39,670 nucleotides of DNA from positions 1-39,670 of the forward strand of contig DVLC01000005.1 in the NCBI GenBank assembly GCA_018715685.1, given 5' to 3'. The stretch comes from Candidatus Cryptobacteroides merdipullorum. GTDB lineage: Bacteria > Bacteroidota > Bacteroidia > Bacteroidales > UBA932. Made by a program: the position numbers and the translations under genes. The notes under the pieces were generated by a model, which saw only the letters and a list, made by a program, of their open reading frames with translations, ran no database searches and was not told the DNA's origin. Positions 19,930 through 27,836 of this stretch are shown here, one piece after another. Each line of letters opens with the position of its first letter. The first letter of the stretch is position 1.

Positions 19930-20634
19930 TTATTGTTCATGTGATTTCTTCTGTCCGTAATATGCGTTGGGCCCGTGCTTGCGGCTGTAGTGCTTCTCCA
20001 CGAGCAGGGGGTTCATGGTCGTATCCGGATTTATCATCAGAGAGACGAACGCCATCTTCGCGCACTGCTCCATGACCTTGGCGTTGTACACGGCGTTTTC
20101 GGGACTTGTCCCCCATGAGAAGGGGCCGTGGTTCCTCACGAGCACTCCGGGCGTATGGTCGGGGTTGATGCCGCTGAAGCGGCGCACGATCACGTTGCCC
20201 GTCTCCAGCTCATAGTCTCCTTCCACCTCCGCGGCAGTCATGCCGTCGGTGCACGGGATGTCGTTGTGGAAGTAGTCCGCATGCGTGGTGCCGATGTTCG
20301 GGATGTCCCTGCCCGCCTGAGCCCAGGCCGTGGCATAGGTTGAATGAGTGTGGACTATGCCACCTATGTTCGGGAAGGCCCGATAGAGCACCAGATGAGT
20401 GGGAGTGTCGGACGAAGGATTCAGCTCCCCCTCCACCGTCTTTCCGCTTTCCAGGTCCACCACCACCATATCCTCCGGCTTCATACTGTCATATCCGACG
20501 CCGCTGGGCTTGATGACCACGAGGCCGCGCTCCCTGTCGATACCCGAGACATTGCCCCAGGTGTATATCACCAGTTTCTGCCTTACGAGTTCGAGATTGG
20601 CCTCGAACACTTTCGCTTTCAAAGATTCCAACAT
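19930..20634 (-). CDS. araD: L-ribulose-5-phosphate 4-epimerase
   Basis: [79 protein letters not shown]. Confidence 0.96.
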   Translation of the reverse strand: MLESLKAKVFEANLELVRQKLVIYTWGNVSGIDRERGLVVIKPSGVGYDSMKPEDMVVVDLESGKTVEGELNPSSDTPTHLVLYRAFPNIGGIVHTHSTYATAWAQAGRDIPNIGTTHADYFHNDIPCTDGMTAAEVEGDYELETGNVIVRRFSGINPDHTPGVLVRNHGPFSWGTSPENAVYNAKVMEQCAKMAFVSLMINPDTTMNPLLVEKHYSRKHGPNAYYGQKKSHEQ

Positions 20635-20656
20635 ATCTGAAAATTGTTTGTATCCG

Positions 20657-22408
20657 CTACCAGAAGTAGATATAGAACAGGGCGCACAGAGCGACGACGC
20701 CCAGAGAAGCCACGATGTCCCACTTGTTCCAGCTCTTTCTTATCTCCTCCCTGTACTCCTTGGTGAAAGTGATGGCCGCCACCTGCTCGGCGCTGGGTTT
20801 GGGAGTGAACAGGGATATGATGAACATGGCCACGATGATGAATGCCAGCAGCCAGACCTCGAACACGAGCCAGTTGGTCTGCCAGAACCACGAAGTGGCA
20901 TCCCAGAAAGCGCCCTGCATGTCGGCGCGTCCAGAATCGGTGATCACGTTGGTGACCAGTCTGAGCATCCCTATGAGGAAGCCTCCGATGAGACCCCATT
21001 CGCCGGCCTTCGGCGTTATCCTCTTGGAGAATATTCCCAGCGCGAACACCGCCACCATCGCAGGGGCGATCAGCGACTGGATATCCTGCAGGTAGGAATA
21101 CAGATTGCCCATGTTCATCATTATAGGTATCCACGCCACTCCGAGCAGCACCACGACGACGGTCGCGACACGGCCGACGAACACGTAGTGGCTCTCGCTC
21201 ATGCCTTTCCTCTTGGGTTTGTAGAAATCTTCCGTAAACAGAGTCGCACAGCTGTTGAAGAATGCCGCGAGAGAAGTCACGAGCGCACAGATGAAGCCGA
21301 CAGTCACCAGGCCTTTCACGCCTACTGGAAGCACATTCTTCACCATCATCGCGAAGGCTCCGTCGGTATCGTGGGTATTCGTTATGTCCATCTGGATTCC
21401 GCTGCCCGTCTTGAGCGACAGGGCATACGCTACCATGCCGGGAACTAGAAACATGAAGACGGGAAGAATCTTGAAGTAGCCGGCGGCGATGGAGCCTCTG
21501 CGCGCCCTCGCCATGACCTTCGCGTTGTCCTCCCCTTTCGTCTGCCCCAGCACTCTCTGGACGATGTGCTGGTCAGTACACCAGTACCAGAAACCGATGA
21601 TGGAAGCTCCGATGAACACGACATAGCCCGGGAACTGCGCGTACATGGGATCGGCGGGATCGGTATGGAACATGTGCGTGGTGCCGAAACCGTCATGCGC
21701 GGCGTTGCAGACATCCATCATCCGGCTCCACCCCTGCACTATGCTGCCGTCGCCGAGCATGCCCAGACCGAGGAACAGAACGAGGAACGAGCCGACGATC
21801 AGTATGGGAGTCTGGATAGCCGACAGAGTCATGACGCCCTTCATGCCGCCGAATATCGTGAATACGGCCGTTATCACTATCAGACCTATTGCACCGTACC
21901 AGAAATCCAGCCCTATCAGGTACTCGAAGAAGATTCCGCCCGTGAAAGCGGTTACGGAAACTTTCGTGAGTATGTATGCTATCAGCGTGATGATCGAGAG
22001 CCACGAACCCGTCCGCTGGGTATAGCGGAACTTGAGGAAGTCCGGCATCGTTATGATCTTTCCCAATTTGTTGGTGAGCAGCTGATAGAAGGGCACGAAA
22101 AGCCAACCCAGAATAAGGATCATCCAGCCCTGCATCTCCCAATGGGCCATGCCCACCCCGTCCTTCGCCCCGGTGCCGGCCAGCCCCACAAGATGCTCCG
22201 AACCGATGTTGGCCGCGAAAACGGCAGCTCCAATCACGATCCAGGGTTCGCCCTTGCCGAAAAGATAGTCCTGGCTGTCCGCCCCCTTCATCTTCTCCTT
22301 GTCCTTCTTCACAGAGCGCCATATGGCCCATACTATGGCCAGAAGCCCGACGGCTATCACCACCCAGTCCAGCCACATCAATTCATTTGAACTCCAGTTC
22401 ATGGTCAT
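20657..22408 (-). CDS. Sodium/sugar cotransporter (SSS family), probably an arabinose transporter
   Basis: Multi-TM protein with [57 protein letters not shown]. Confidence 0.92.
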   Translation of the reverse strand: MTMNWSSNELMWLDWVVIAVGLLAIVWAIWRSVKKDKEKMKGADSQDYLFGKGEPWIVIGAAVFAANIGSEHLVGLAGTGAKDGVGMAHWEMQGWMILILGWLFVPFYQLLTNKLGKIITMPDFLKFRYTQRTGSWLSIITLIAYILTKVSVTAFTGGIFFEYLIGLDFWYGAIGLIVITAVFTIFGGMKGVMTLSAIQTPILIVGSFLVLFLGLGMLGDGSIVQGWSRMMDVCNAAHDGFGTTHMFHTDPADPMYAQFPGYVVFIGASIIGFWYWCTDQHIVQRVLGQTKGEDNAKVMARARRGSIAAGYFKILPVFMFLVPGMVAYALSLKTGSGIQMDITNTHDTDGAFAMMVKNVLPVGVKGLVTVGFICALVTSLAAFFNSCATLFTEDFYKPKRKGMSESHYVFVGRVATVVVVLLGVAWIPIMMNMGNLYSYLQDIQSLIAPAMVAVFALGIFSKRITPKAGEWGLIGGFLIGMLRLVTNVITDSGRADMQGAFWDATSWFWQTNWLVFEVWLLAFIIVAMFIISLFTPKPSAEQVAAITFTKEYREEIRKSWNKWDIVASLGVVALCALFYIYFW

Positions 22409-22419
22409 TGAGGTTTAGA

Positions 22420-23583
22420 TTATCGTATTGTGAATTTGAATATGGTCTCGCTCTCGTAGCTTTCACCGGGCCTCAGCACGACTGACGGCCAGTCCGGCTT
22501 GTTGGGACTGTCGGGATAATGCTGGGTCTCAAGACATGCGGCCGCACGTTTTCCGTAAACCTTCCCGTTCTTTCCGGTCTGCGTGCCGTCCAGAAAATTG
22601 CCGGAATAGAACTGCAGCCCCGGCTCGGTGGTATAGACCTCCAGCGCGATTCCGGATTCGGGGCAGCTCAGCTCCGCGGCCTTCACGCTTATGTCTCCTC
22701 CGCCGTTCAGCACCCAGTTATGGTCGTAGCCGTTGCCGTTCTTCAACTGCTCATATCCGAAGTCGTCGATATCCCGCCCTATGAGCTTGGGCGTGCGGAA
22801 GTCCATCGGGGTTCCCTCGACCGGAAGGATCTCCCCCGTCGTCATGTAGGTGCTGTCGACGGGAGTGAAGCTGTCCGCGTCGATATAGAGCAGATGGTCG
22901 GTGACCGGCCTGGAGGGATCGCCGGAGAGATTGAAATATGAATGGTTGGTCATGTTGATGACCGTAGGTTCCGTGCTGGTGGCACTGTATTTAATGTCAA
23001 GCGCATTGTCGTCCCGGAGCGTATAGGTCACCACGGCCGTCACTTCACCCGGGAAATTCTGGTCGCCGTCAGGCGAATGCATGGTCAGGACCAGAGTGCT
23101 GTCGTCCGGCTGCGCGGCATCATATACCTGATACTGCCACCCCGCAGGCCCGCCGTGCAAGCAATGGCCGAAATTGTTCACGGGAAGCTGGATTCTCTCG
23201 CCGTCAATCACGAACGAGCCTTTGTCTATTCTGTTTGCATAGCGTCCTATGGCCGCTCCGAAATCCGACTGGTTGTTTGAAGGGAAATAGTCGGAAGCCT
23301 TGCTGAAGCCCAGGACCACGTCACGGAATCCGCCGTCCCTGTCGGGCACCGTCAACGAAACGATGCGGCCGCCGAAATTGGTTATGCAGGCCTCCATCCC
23401 GGATCCGTTTTTCAGGACATGGAGCGACACCGGCTTGCGACCTCGCAGCGAATCCTCATATTCGGTCTCGAAATCCGCGGGCCTGAGGCCGGATTTTGTC
23501 ACTTCATTCCGGCCCTGCGAACAGCCGGCAAGCGCAGCTATGGCAATTGCAGCACACAGCGTAAGCAATTCAAGTTTCTTCAT
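22420..23583 (-). CDS. galM: Aldose 1-epimerase, lipoprotein
   Basis: Lipobox ALAGCSQG, GRYANRIDKGSF, LHGGPAGWQYQVYD, NMTNHSYFNLSGD, TEPGLQFYSGNFLDG. Start re-assigned to MKKLELL at 23583. Confidence 0.9.
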   Translation of the reverse strand: MKKLELLTLCAAIAIAALAGCSQGRNEVTKSGLRPADFETEYEDSLRGRKPVSLHVLKNGSGMEACITNFGGRIVSLTVPDRDGGFRDVVLGFSKASDYFPSNNQSDFGAAIGRYANRIDKGSFVIDGERIQLPVNNFGHCLHGGPAGWQYQVYDAAQPDDSTLVLTMHSPDGDQNFPGEVTAVVTYTLRDDNALDIKYSATSTEPTVINMTNHSYFNLSGDPSRPVTDHLLYIDADSFTPVDSTYMTTGEILPVEGTPMDFRTPKLIGRDIDDFGYEQLKNGNGYDHNWVLNGGGDISVKAAELSCPESGIALEVYTTEPGLQFYSGNFLDGTQTGKNGKVYGKRAAACLETQHYPDSPNKPDWPSVVLRPGESYESETIFKFTIR

Positions 23584-23730
23584 GCTCTGGAACGATGTTA
23601 TGGTTATTGGTTTTGTGTCGGTTCCCGCCTCCGGACTCATCCGAAAGCAGGCACAAGTTATAAAAAAATGGAATAATTGGCAATTATGCCCACAGGAATT
23701 GAATCGCCATACTTCGCCGGCGTTGCAGGG

Positions 23731-23770
23731 CAAAAGAAAAGCCGCCGCCAACTTATTGATCGGCAACGGC
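23731..23770 (-). terminator. Terminator of tmRNA
   Basis: Minus strand GCCGTTGCC...GGCGGCGGC stem (includes G-U pairs) followed by TTTTCTTTTG. Confidence 0.65.
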
Positions 23771-23776
23771 TTCCAG

Positions 23777-24170
23777 TGGAGATGGGCGGAGTCGAACCGC
23801 CGTCCAAACAACGCCCCAGAGAGCTTTCTACACGCTTATTCCTCCTTTGGTTGTCGACTCCGGCCTGCCGAAGGACGGGCCAGCCGAAGCTTATCCTCTG
23901 AATCTTGACGGGACATAGAGGCGTCCGCCCCGCGCATCCGGTTTTGATGATACCCCTTTACCCAGACTGAACCGGCCTAAAGCTGGAGGGATATACGTCA
24001 GTGCCGCAGCCTTGGCGGCTCTGATTGATGCTCAGTTTCTATGAAACTAGCAAGCGTATGAGTAGTTGTAGTTGCCAGTTATGGCTTGAAGACTGGGATT
24101 AGCGGGCCAGTCTCCTACTCCCGACGTGCTTACCATCCGGAATCGATGCTGTCAAAACCAGAACATCCCC
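23777..24170 (-). ncRNA. ssrA: tmRNA (transfer-messenger RNA)
   Basis: 5' GGGGATGTTCTGGTTTTGACAGC; 3' GGACGGCGGTTCGACTCCGCCCATCTCCA with acceptor pairing GGGGATG/CATCTCC. CCA not encoded. Confidence 0.95.
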
Positions 24171-24176
24171 ATTTGG

Positions 24177-24734
24177 TTATAAAAGTCGCATTCCTGAAAG
24201 GTCGTATGTATCCAGCGGGCCTTCGTACTCATACTCGAACTCACATTCGCTGGCCTTCAGGACTGCTTTTATCTCATAGTCGCCGTCCGGTCCGACCTCT
24301 ACTTCCAGGGATCCTCCTTCTACCGGATAGCGGATGGAAGAGTCCGATCCCATGGGCACCACCTCGACATACGAACACTCGTCATTGTCCGGCCCGGCCG
24401 AATCTGCGCCGCAGTTCAAGGTGTAGTCACCTGACTGGCCATACAGCCCTTCCGGCAGTTCAACATCCGGCAGAAGCGGCGCTCTCAACACGAGCGAAGC
24501 CTTGGAACCGTACGAAGTCAGGTCGTTGTTGTCGTCAGTCCTGCCGACGACAAGCGTCAGCCGGTACTGTACGACTCCGGCATCCGAAGAACTGCCATAG
24601 TAATATGCCGCAGCCCACTCGGTGTCATATTCATATTTCAAGCCACCCTCTCTGAAATGCGTGTTCAAATCACAACCAGCCAGCATGTTAACTGACATGG
24701 CAAGGAGGATGAACAATCTGCATGTCGTTTTCAT
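24177..24734 (-). CDS. Hypothetical lipoprotein
   Basis: MKTTCRLFILLAMSVNMLAGCDLN: lipoprotein signal peptide. Stop lies 6 nt from the tmRNA 5' end. Confidence 0.6.
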   Translation of the reverse strand: MKTTCRLFILLAMSVNMLAGCDLNTHFREGGLKYEYDTEWAAAYYYGSSSDAGVVQYRLTLVVGRTDDNNDLTSYGSKASLVLRAPLLPDVELPEGLYGQSGDYTLNCGADSAGPDNDECSYVEVVPMGSDSSIRYPVEGGSLEVEVGPDGDYEIKAVLKASECEFEYEYEGPLDTYDLSGMRLL

Positions 24735-24800
24735 ACGCCCTATAGATGCAGATTGCAATGCAAAGATTGCACAAATTTTTTAAAAAAATGTAAAATATTT

Positions 24801-24830
24801 TTGGTGAATAAAATTTTTGTTGTACATTTG
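24801..24830 (+). promoter_or_regulatory. Bacteroidetes promoter of tRNA-Val
   Basis: TTG-N19-TACATTTG: exact -33/-7 arrangement. Confidence 0.75.
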
Positions 24831-24857
24831 CAAACCCAAACGAAACGAGGGTCGCTC

Positions 24858-24932
24858 GGGAGCTTAGCTCAGTTGGTTCAGAGCGTCTGCCTTACAAGCA
24901 GAGGGTCGGGGGTTCGACTCCCTCAGCTCCCA
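24858..24932 (+). tRNA. tRNA-Val(UAC)
   Basis: GGGAGCTTAGCTCAGTTGGTTCAGAGC-GTCTGCCTTACAAGCAGAGGGTCGGGGGTTCGACTCCCTCAGCTCCCA. Cloverleaf with anticodon TAC; no encoded CCA. Confidence 0.96.
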
Positions 24933-24941
24933 CAAAGAATC

Positions 24942-24971
24942 AAGCAGTTGCAGAAATGTAGCTGCTTTTTT
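24942..24971 (+). terminator. tRNA-Val terminator
   Basis: AAGCAG...CTGCTT stem followed by a T-run. Confidence 0.65.
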
Positions 24972-25085
24972 CGTGTCCGGAAGTCGCGAAAACGGGGCGA
25001 GGCGGACAAATCGGTATAATTGGTATAATTGCCAAAAATGGTTGGCGAAACCTCCATAACTTGTTAAGCTTCTGCAATATAAAGA

Positions 25086-25111
25086 AATTAGATGAAACGC
25101 GTTTCATCTAA
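25086..25111. repeat. Perfect 26-bp palindrome
   Basis: ATTAGATGAAACGCGTTTCATCTAAT is its own reverse complement. Confidence 0.95.
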
Positions 25112-25291
25112 TGAGTGATAATCGAAAAATAAGGAGGCGCCAACGCTGCCCGGAATACGGCTTCCGCGTCGGCCTGCATTCACTCAAAGCGGTCTCACAG
25201 GCTATACTTCCAAGTCGGCGAGGTGGACAATCCGGGCGATGAAATCATTCAGCCAAATGCGCCGAGCAGCCATGTTGTGGCTGATGAAATT

Positions 25292-25373
25292 ACCTGGGAG
25301 CAATATATTTTGAAAAAATGCCCTTGCAGGCCTGTAGAGAGGTGTTTTTCTGAAACCCAATGCTCCCAAGTCG
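25292..25373 (+). repeat. 82-bp imperfect-palindrome repeat, copy A
   Basis: ACCTGGGAGCAATAT...ATGCTCCCAAGTCG: inverted-repeat termini; homologous to the inverted copy B. Confidence 0.85.
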
Positions 25374-25385
25374 GTGTTTTTGAGG

Positions 25386-25467
25386 CGACTTGGGAGCAAT
25401 ATGTTCCGGACAATCGGCCATACAGGCCGCTGCAGGGCCGATTTCGCAAAACATATTGCTCCCAGGT
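25386..25467 (-). repeat. 82-bp imperfect-palindrome repeat, copy B (inverted relative to A)
   Basis: The reverse complement begins ACCTGGGAGCAATATGTTTTG and ends ATTGCTCCCAAGTCG, matching both ends of copy A. Confidence 0.85.
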
Positions 25468-25629
25468 TTTTCGCCCAGCACTGTCAGCTTTTCCTCCTAC
25501 CACTTTTGGCATTGTCACCAACCTAAAATACCGAAATCACCGGGACGCTTCGGAGCATAACGCTGAGCGAAGGCTGTCTCTGCGTGTCGAAACAGCTGCA
25601 GGAGATGAAACAATTCCGGACTGCGGAAC

Positions 25630-26070
25630 GTGACACAAGCGACCATGTCCGAAACGTCGGCAAATTACACGACAGGGTTAACGGCACAGCACATGCTTGA
25701 AACTCAGCCGTTGCCGTGCCTCTTGCGGTATCCACATCCTCCGGCAACAATACTGCACACGCCTGAAACTCAGGCACGGACTTTCAGCACGGATCCGGAA
25801 ATGCACGCGACTCCGAAACGGCAGCACAGCAGCGCAAAGGCTATACAACACCCGGCAAGGCCGTACATCCCGACTGCTCGACACTCTGTACCGGCACAGC
25901 AGTCCAGCGGCAAGGCAGCACGCGGCTGTCCAGAAATATCACATCTACCAGCGGCAACACATCACAACATCGACACGACAACAGACACGGAGCAGCATAA
26001 CAGTCCAGCGCCAAGCCAACGACCGACAGCGCCACATCAGTGCAGCACCGGCTCAGCAGCGCCATACCCA
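25630..26070. other. A/C-rich (G/T-poor on +) apparently non-coding segment
   Basis: Strong strand composition asymmetry by eye. The overlapping ORFs give Q/T/H/R/P-rich proteins with no recognisable domain. Confidence 0.6.
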
Positions 26071-26074
26071 AAAC

Positions 26075-26108
26075 AAAAAACCGGGACAGCGAAGCACCGC
26101 CGCCCCGG
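26075..26108 (-). terminator. Terminator of the flavin reductase gene
   Basis: Minus strand CCGGGGCGGCG-GTGCTT-CGCTGTCCCGG then TTTTTTG (stem includes G-U pairs). Confidence 0.8.
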
Positions 26109-26177
26109 TCATCGCAGAAGCCTCAACAATGCCATGAGAAGGCCCAGCACTGGCACCAGAAGGCCGGAACGAGCCCC

Positions 26178-26738
26178 CTACCTCATCACCTTCCCGTCGC
26201 TGAACGCGGTGCCGATACGCGCACCGATGGCGAGGTAGGCGTTGTTCACGGGGTCGAAGGTCACGAAACCGGCCTTGGAGGGGTCGATCTTTCCGCTGTC
26301 GTCGAGCACTGATTCAGAGGCCGAGACATTGACGATGCGCGCTGTCATATAGCAGCTCTCGGGGTCGTAGGAAAGCAGCTCGCACTCCAGAGCGACCGGA
26401 AGTTCCTCTATGAGAGGAGCGTTCACGAATTCCGACTTCACGGCGTGGAACCCGGCCCTTTCGAACTTGTCGGGCACGCTGTTGCCGGAGACGATGCCGA
26501 CATAGTCGCAGGCCGTCAGGTACTCCGCGGTGGCGAAACTCACGGTGAAGGCCCTGGACGCAAGAATGTTCTGCGTGGTCTTGTGCCCTTTGGACAGGCA
26601 GATTCCGACAGTGTCGTCGGTGTTGATACCGCCCCAGGCGGCGTTCATCGCATTGGGCCTGCCCTCATCGTCGTATGCCGCAACGATGAGCACGGGCAGA
26701 GGATACATCCAGCTTTTGCTTCCGAAATTCTTTCTCAT
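26178..26738 (-). CDS. Flavin reductase/flavoredoxin-like FMN-binding protein
   Basis: PVLIVAAYDDEGRPNAMNAAWGGINTD...KTTQNILASRAFTVSF. Confidence 0.87.
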   Translation of the reverse strand: MRKNFGSKSWMYPLPVLIVAAYDDEGRPNAMNAAWGGINTDDTVGICLSKGHKTTQNILASRAFTVSFATAEYLTACDYVGIVSGNSVPDKFERAGFHAVKSEFVNAPLIEELPVALECELLSYDPESCYMTARIVNVSASESVLDDSGKIDPSKAGFVTFDPVNNAYLAIGARIGTAFSDGKVMR

Positions 26739-26795
26739 AATAATCATGTCTTATAGCGGGAGAAACTGTTTTCAAGTTCTCCGGAAATTCTTTTG

Positions 26796-27833
26796 CTAGC
26801 TGCCAGTCACGGCCACCTTCATCACCCCGTCGAGACGATTCTCGAACAGATGGTACGCCTTGCCTATCTCCTTCAGGGGGAAGCGGTGGGTTATGAGCGG
26901 AGTCGTGTCGATCCTGCCGGCCTCGACAAGTTTCAGAATCTCGGCACAGTCGCAGCCGTCGACGCCGCCGGTCTTGAAAGTAAGATTCTTGCCGTACATG
27001 TCCGGAAGCGGCAGCGATTGAGGGCCGTCATAGAGCGCCGCGACGGTCACCACGGCGTTGGGCCTTGCGCATTCCCACGCCAGACGGAACGAATCAGCGC
27101 TTCCGGCGAGCTCCATCACGGCATCCGCACCGCCGTGAGCGGCGGTCGACATGACGAGATCCCGGCATTCTCCGGGCCCGGTCACGAGCACGTCAGGATA
27201 AAGCCTGCGCACGAACTCCCTTCTCTCCGGATCGCGCTCGCAGACTACCAGTCTGCCAGGATTGTGCAGCATCGCGCACTGAAGGGCGCATATGCCTGTC
27301 GGCCCGGCGCCGATGACCAGCACCGTATCTCCGGCGGATATTTCAGCAATCCGGGCCGCCCAGAAACCCGTGGCGAGGATGTCGCCGGCAAAAAGAGCCT
27401 GTTCGTCGCTGACCGTATCAGGAATGCGGCAGAGGCCCGTATCGGCATGAGGAACCCTCACATATTCAGCCTGCCCTCCGTCGATGCGGCAGCCGAGCGC
27501 CCATCCGCCGTCAGGATCGGTGCAGTTGTTCACATAGCCGTGGCGGCAGAAGAAACATTCTCCGCAGAAAGTCTCGACATTGACGGCAACCCTGTCCCCC
27601 GCTTTCACGGAAGAGACTCCGGAACCGGTCTCCTCGACCACTCCGACCATTTCGTGACCGACCGTGATGCCTGGAACGGCTCTGGGCACACTTCCGTGCT
27701 TGATATGCAGGTCACTCGTACAGATGCTTCCGAGAGTGACCCTAACTATCGCGTCCTTGGCGTCCAGGAGAACGGGACGCGGCTTTTCGATCAGTTCGAA
27801 GCGGCCGGGAGAAATATAGGTATAAGCCAGCAC
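26796..27833 (-). CDS. Zinc-dependent alcohol dehydrogenase (MDR family)
   Basis: GSICTSDLHIKHG, GHEMVGVVEETGSGV, CGECFFCRHGYVNNC, VLVIGAGPTGICALQ. Confidence 0.92.
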   Translation of the reverse strand: MLAYTYISPGRFELIEKPRPVLLDAKDAIVRVTLGSICTSDLHIKHGSVPRAVPGITVGHEMVGVVEETGSGVSSVKAGDRVAVNVETFCGECFFCRHGYVNNCTDPDGGWALGCRIDGGQAEYVRVPHADTGLCRIPDTVSDEQALFAGDILATGFWAARIAEISAGDTVLVIGAGPTGICALQCAMLHNPGRLVVCERDPERREFVRRLYPDVLVTGPGECRDLVMSTAAHGGADAVMELAGSADSFRLAWECARPNAVVTVAALYDGPQSLPLPDMYGKNLTFKTGGVDGCDCAEILKLVEAGRIDTTPLITHRFPLKEIGKAYHLFENRLDGVMKVAVTGS

Positions 27834-27836
27834 TGT

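Noticed and set aside
23300-23908. + strand ORFs over galM/tmRNA (23300-23908, 23677-23901)
   Set aside because: Overlap galM in antisense and the tmRNA gene; the peptide segment GVEPPSKQRPRE is the tmRNA T-arm translated.
25110-25244. Small ORF (about 44 aa, MSDNRKIRRRQRCPEYGF...) starting in the palindrome
   Set aside because: No SD-like or -7 promoter context and no recognisable domain; too short to support.
25292-25467. CRISPR array as an explanation of the repeats
   Set aside because: Only two long, mutually inverted copies with a 12-bp gap; no short regularly spaced direct repeats and no cas genes.
25249-25521. Minus ORF with repeated TWEQYV...CSQV peptide
   Set aside because: Periodicity is explained by the two 82-bp DNA repeats; most likely not translated.
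25630-26238. 202-aa + ORF (and 25697-26137) in the A/C-rich segment
   Set aside because: Low-complexity Q/T/H/P/R composition, no start context, and it overlaps the flavin reductase 3' end and terminator; treated as non-coding.
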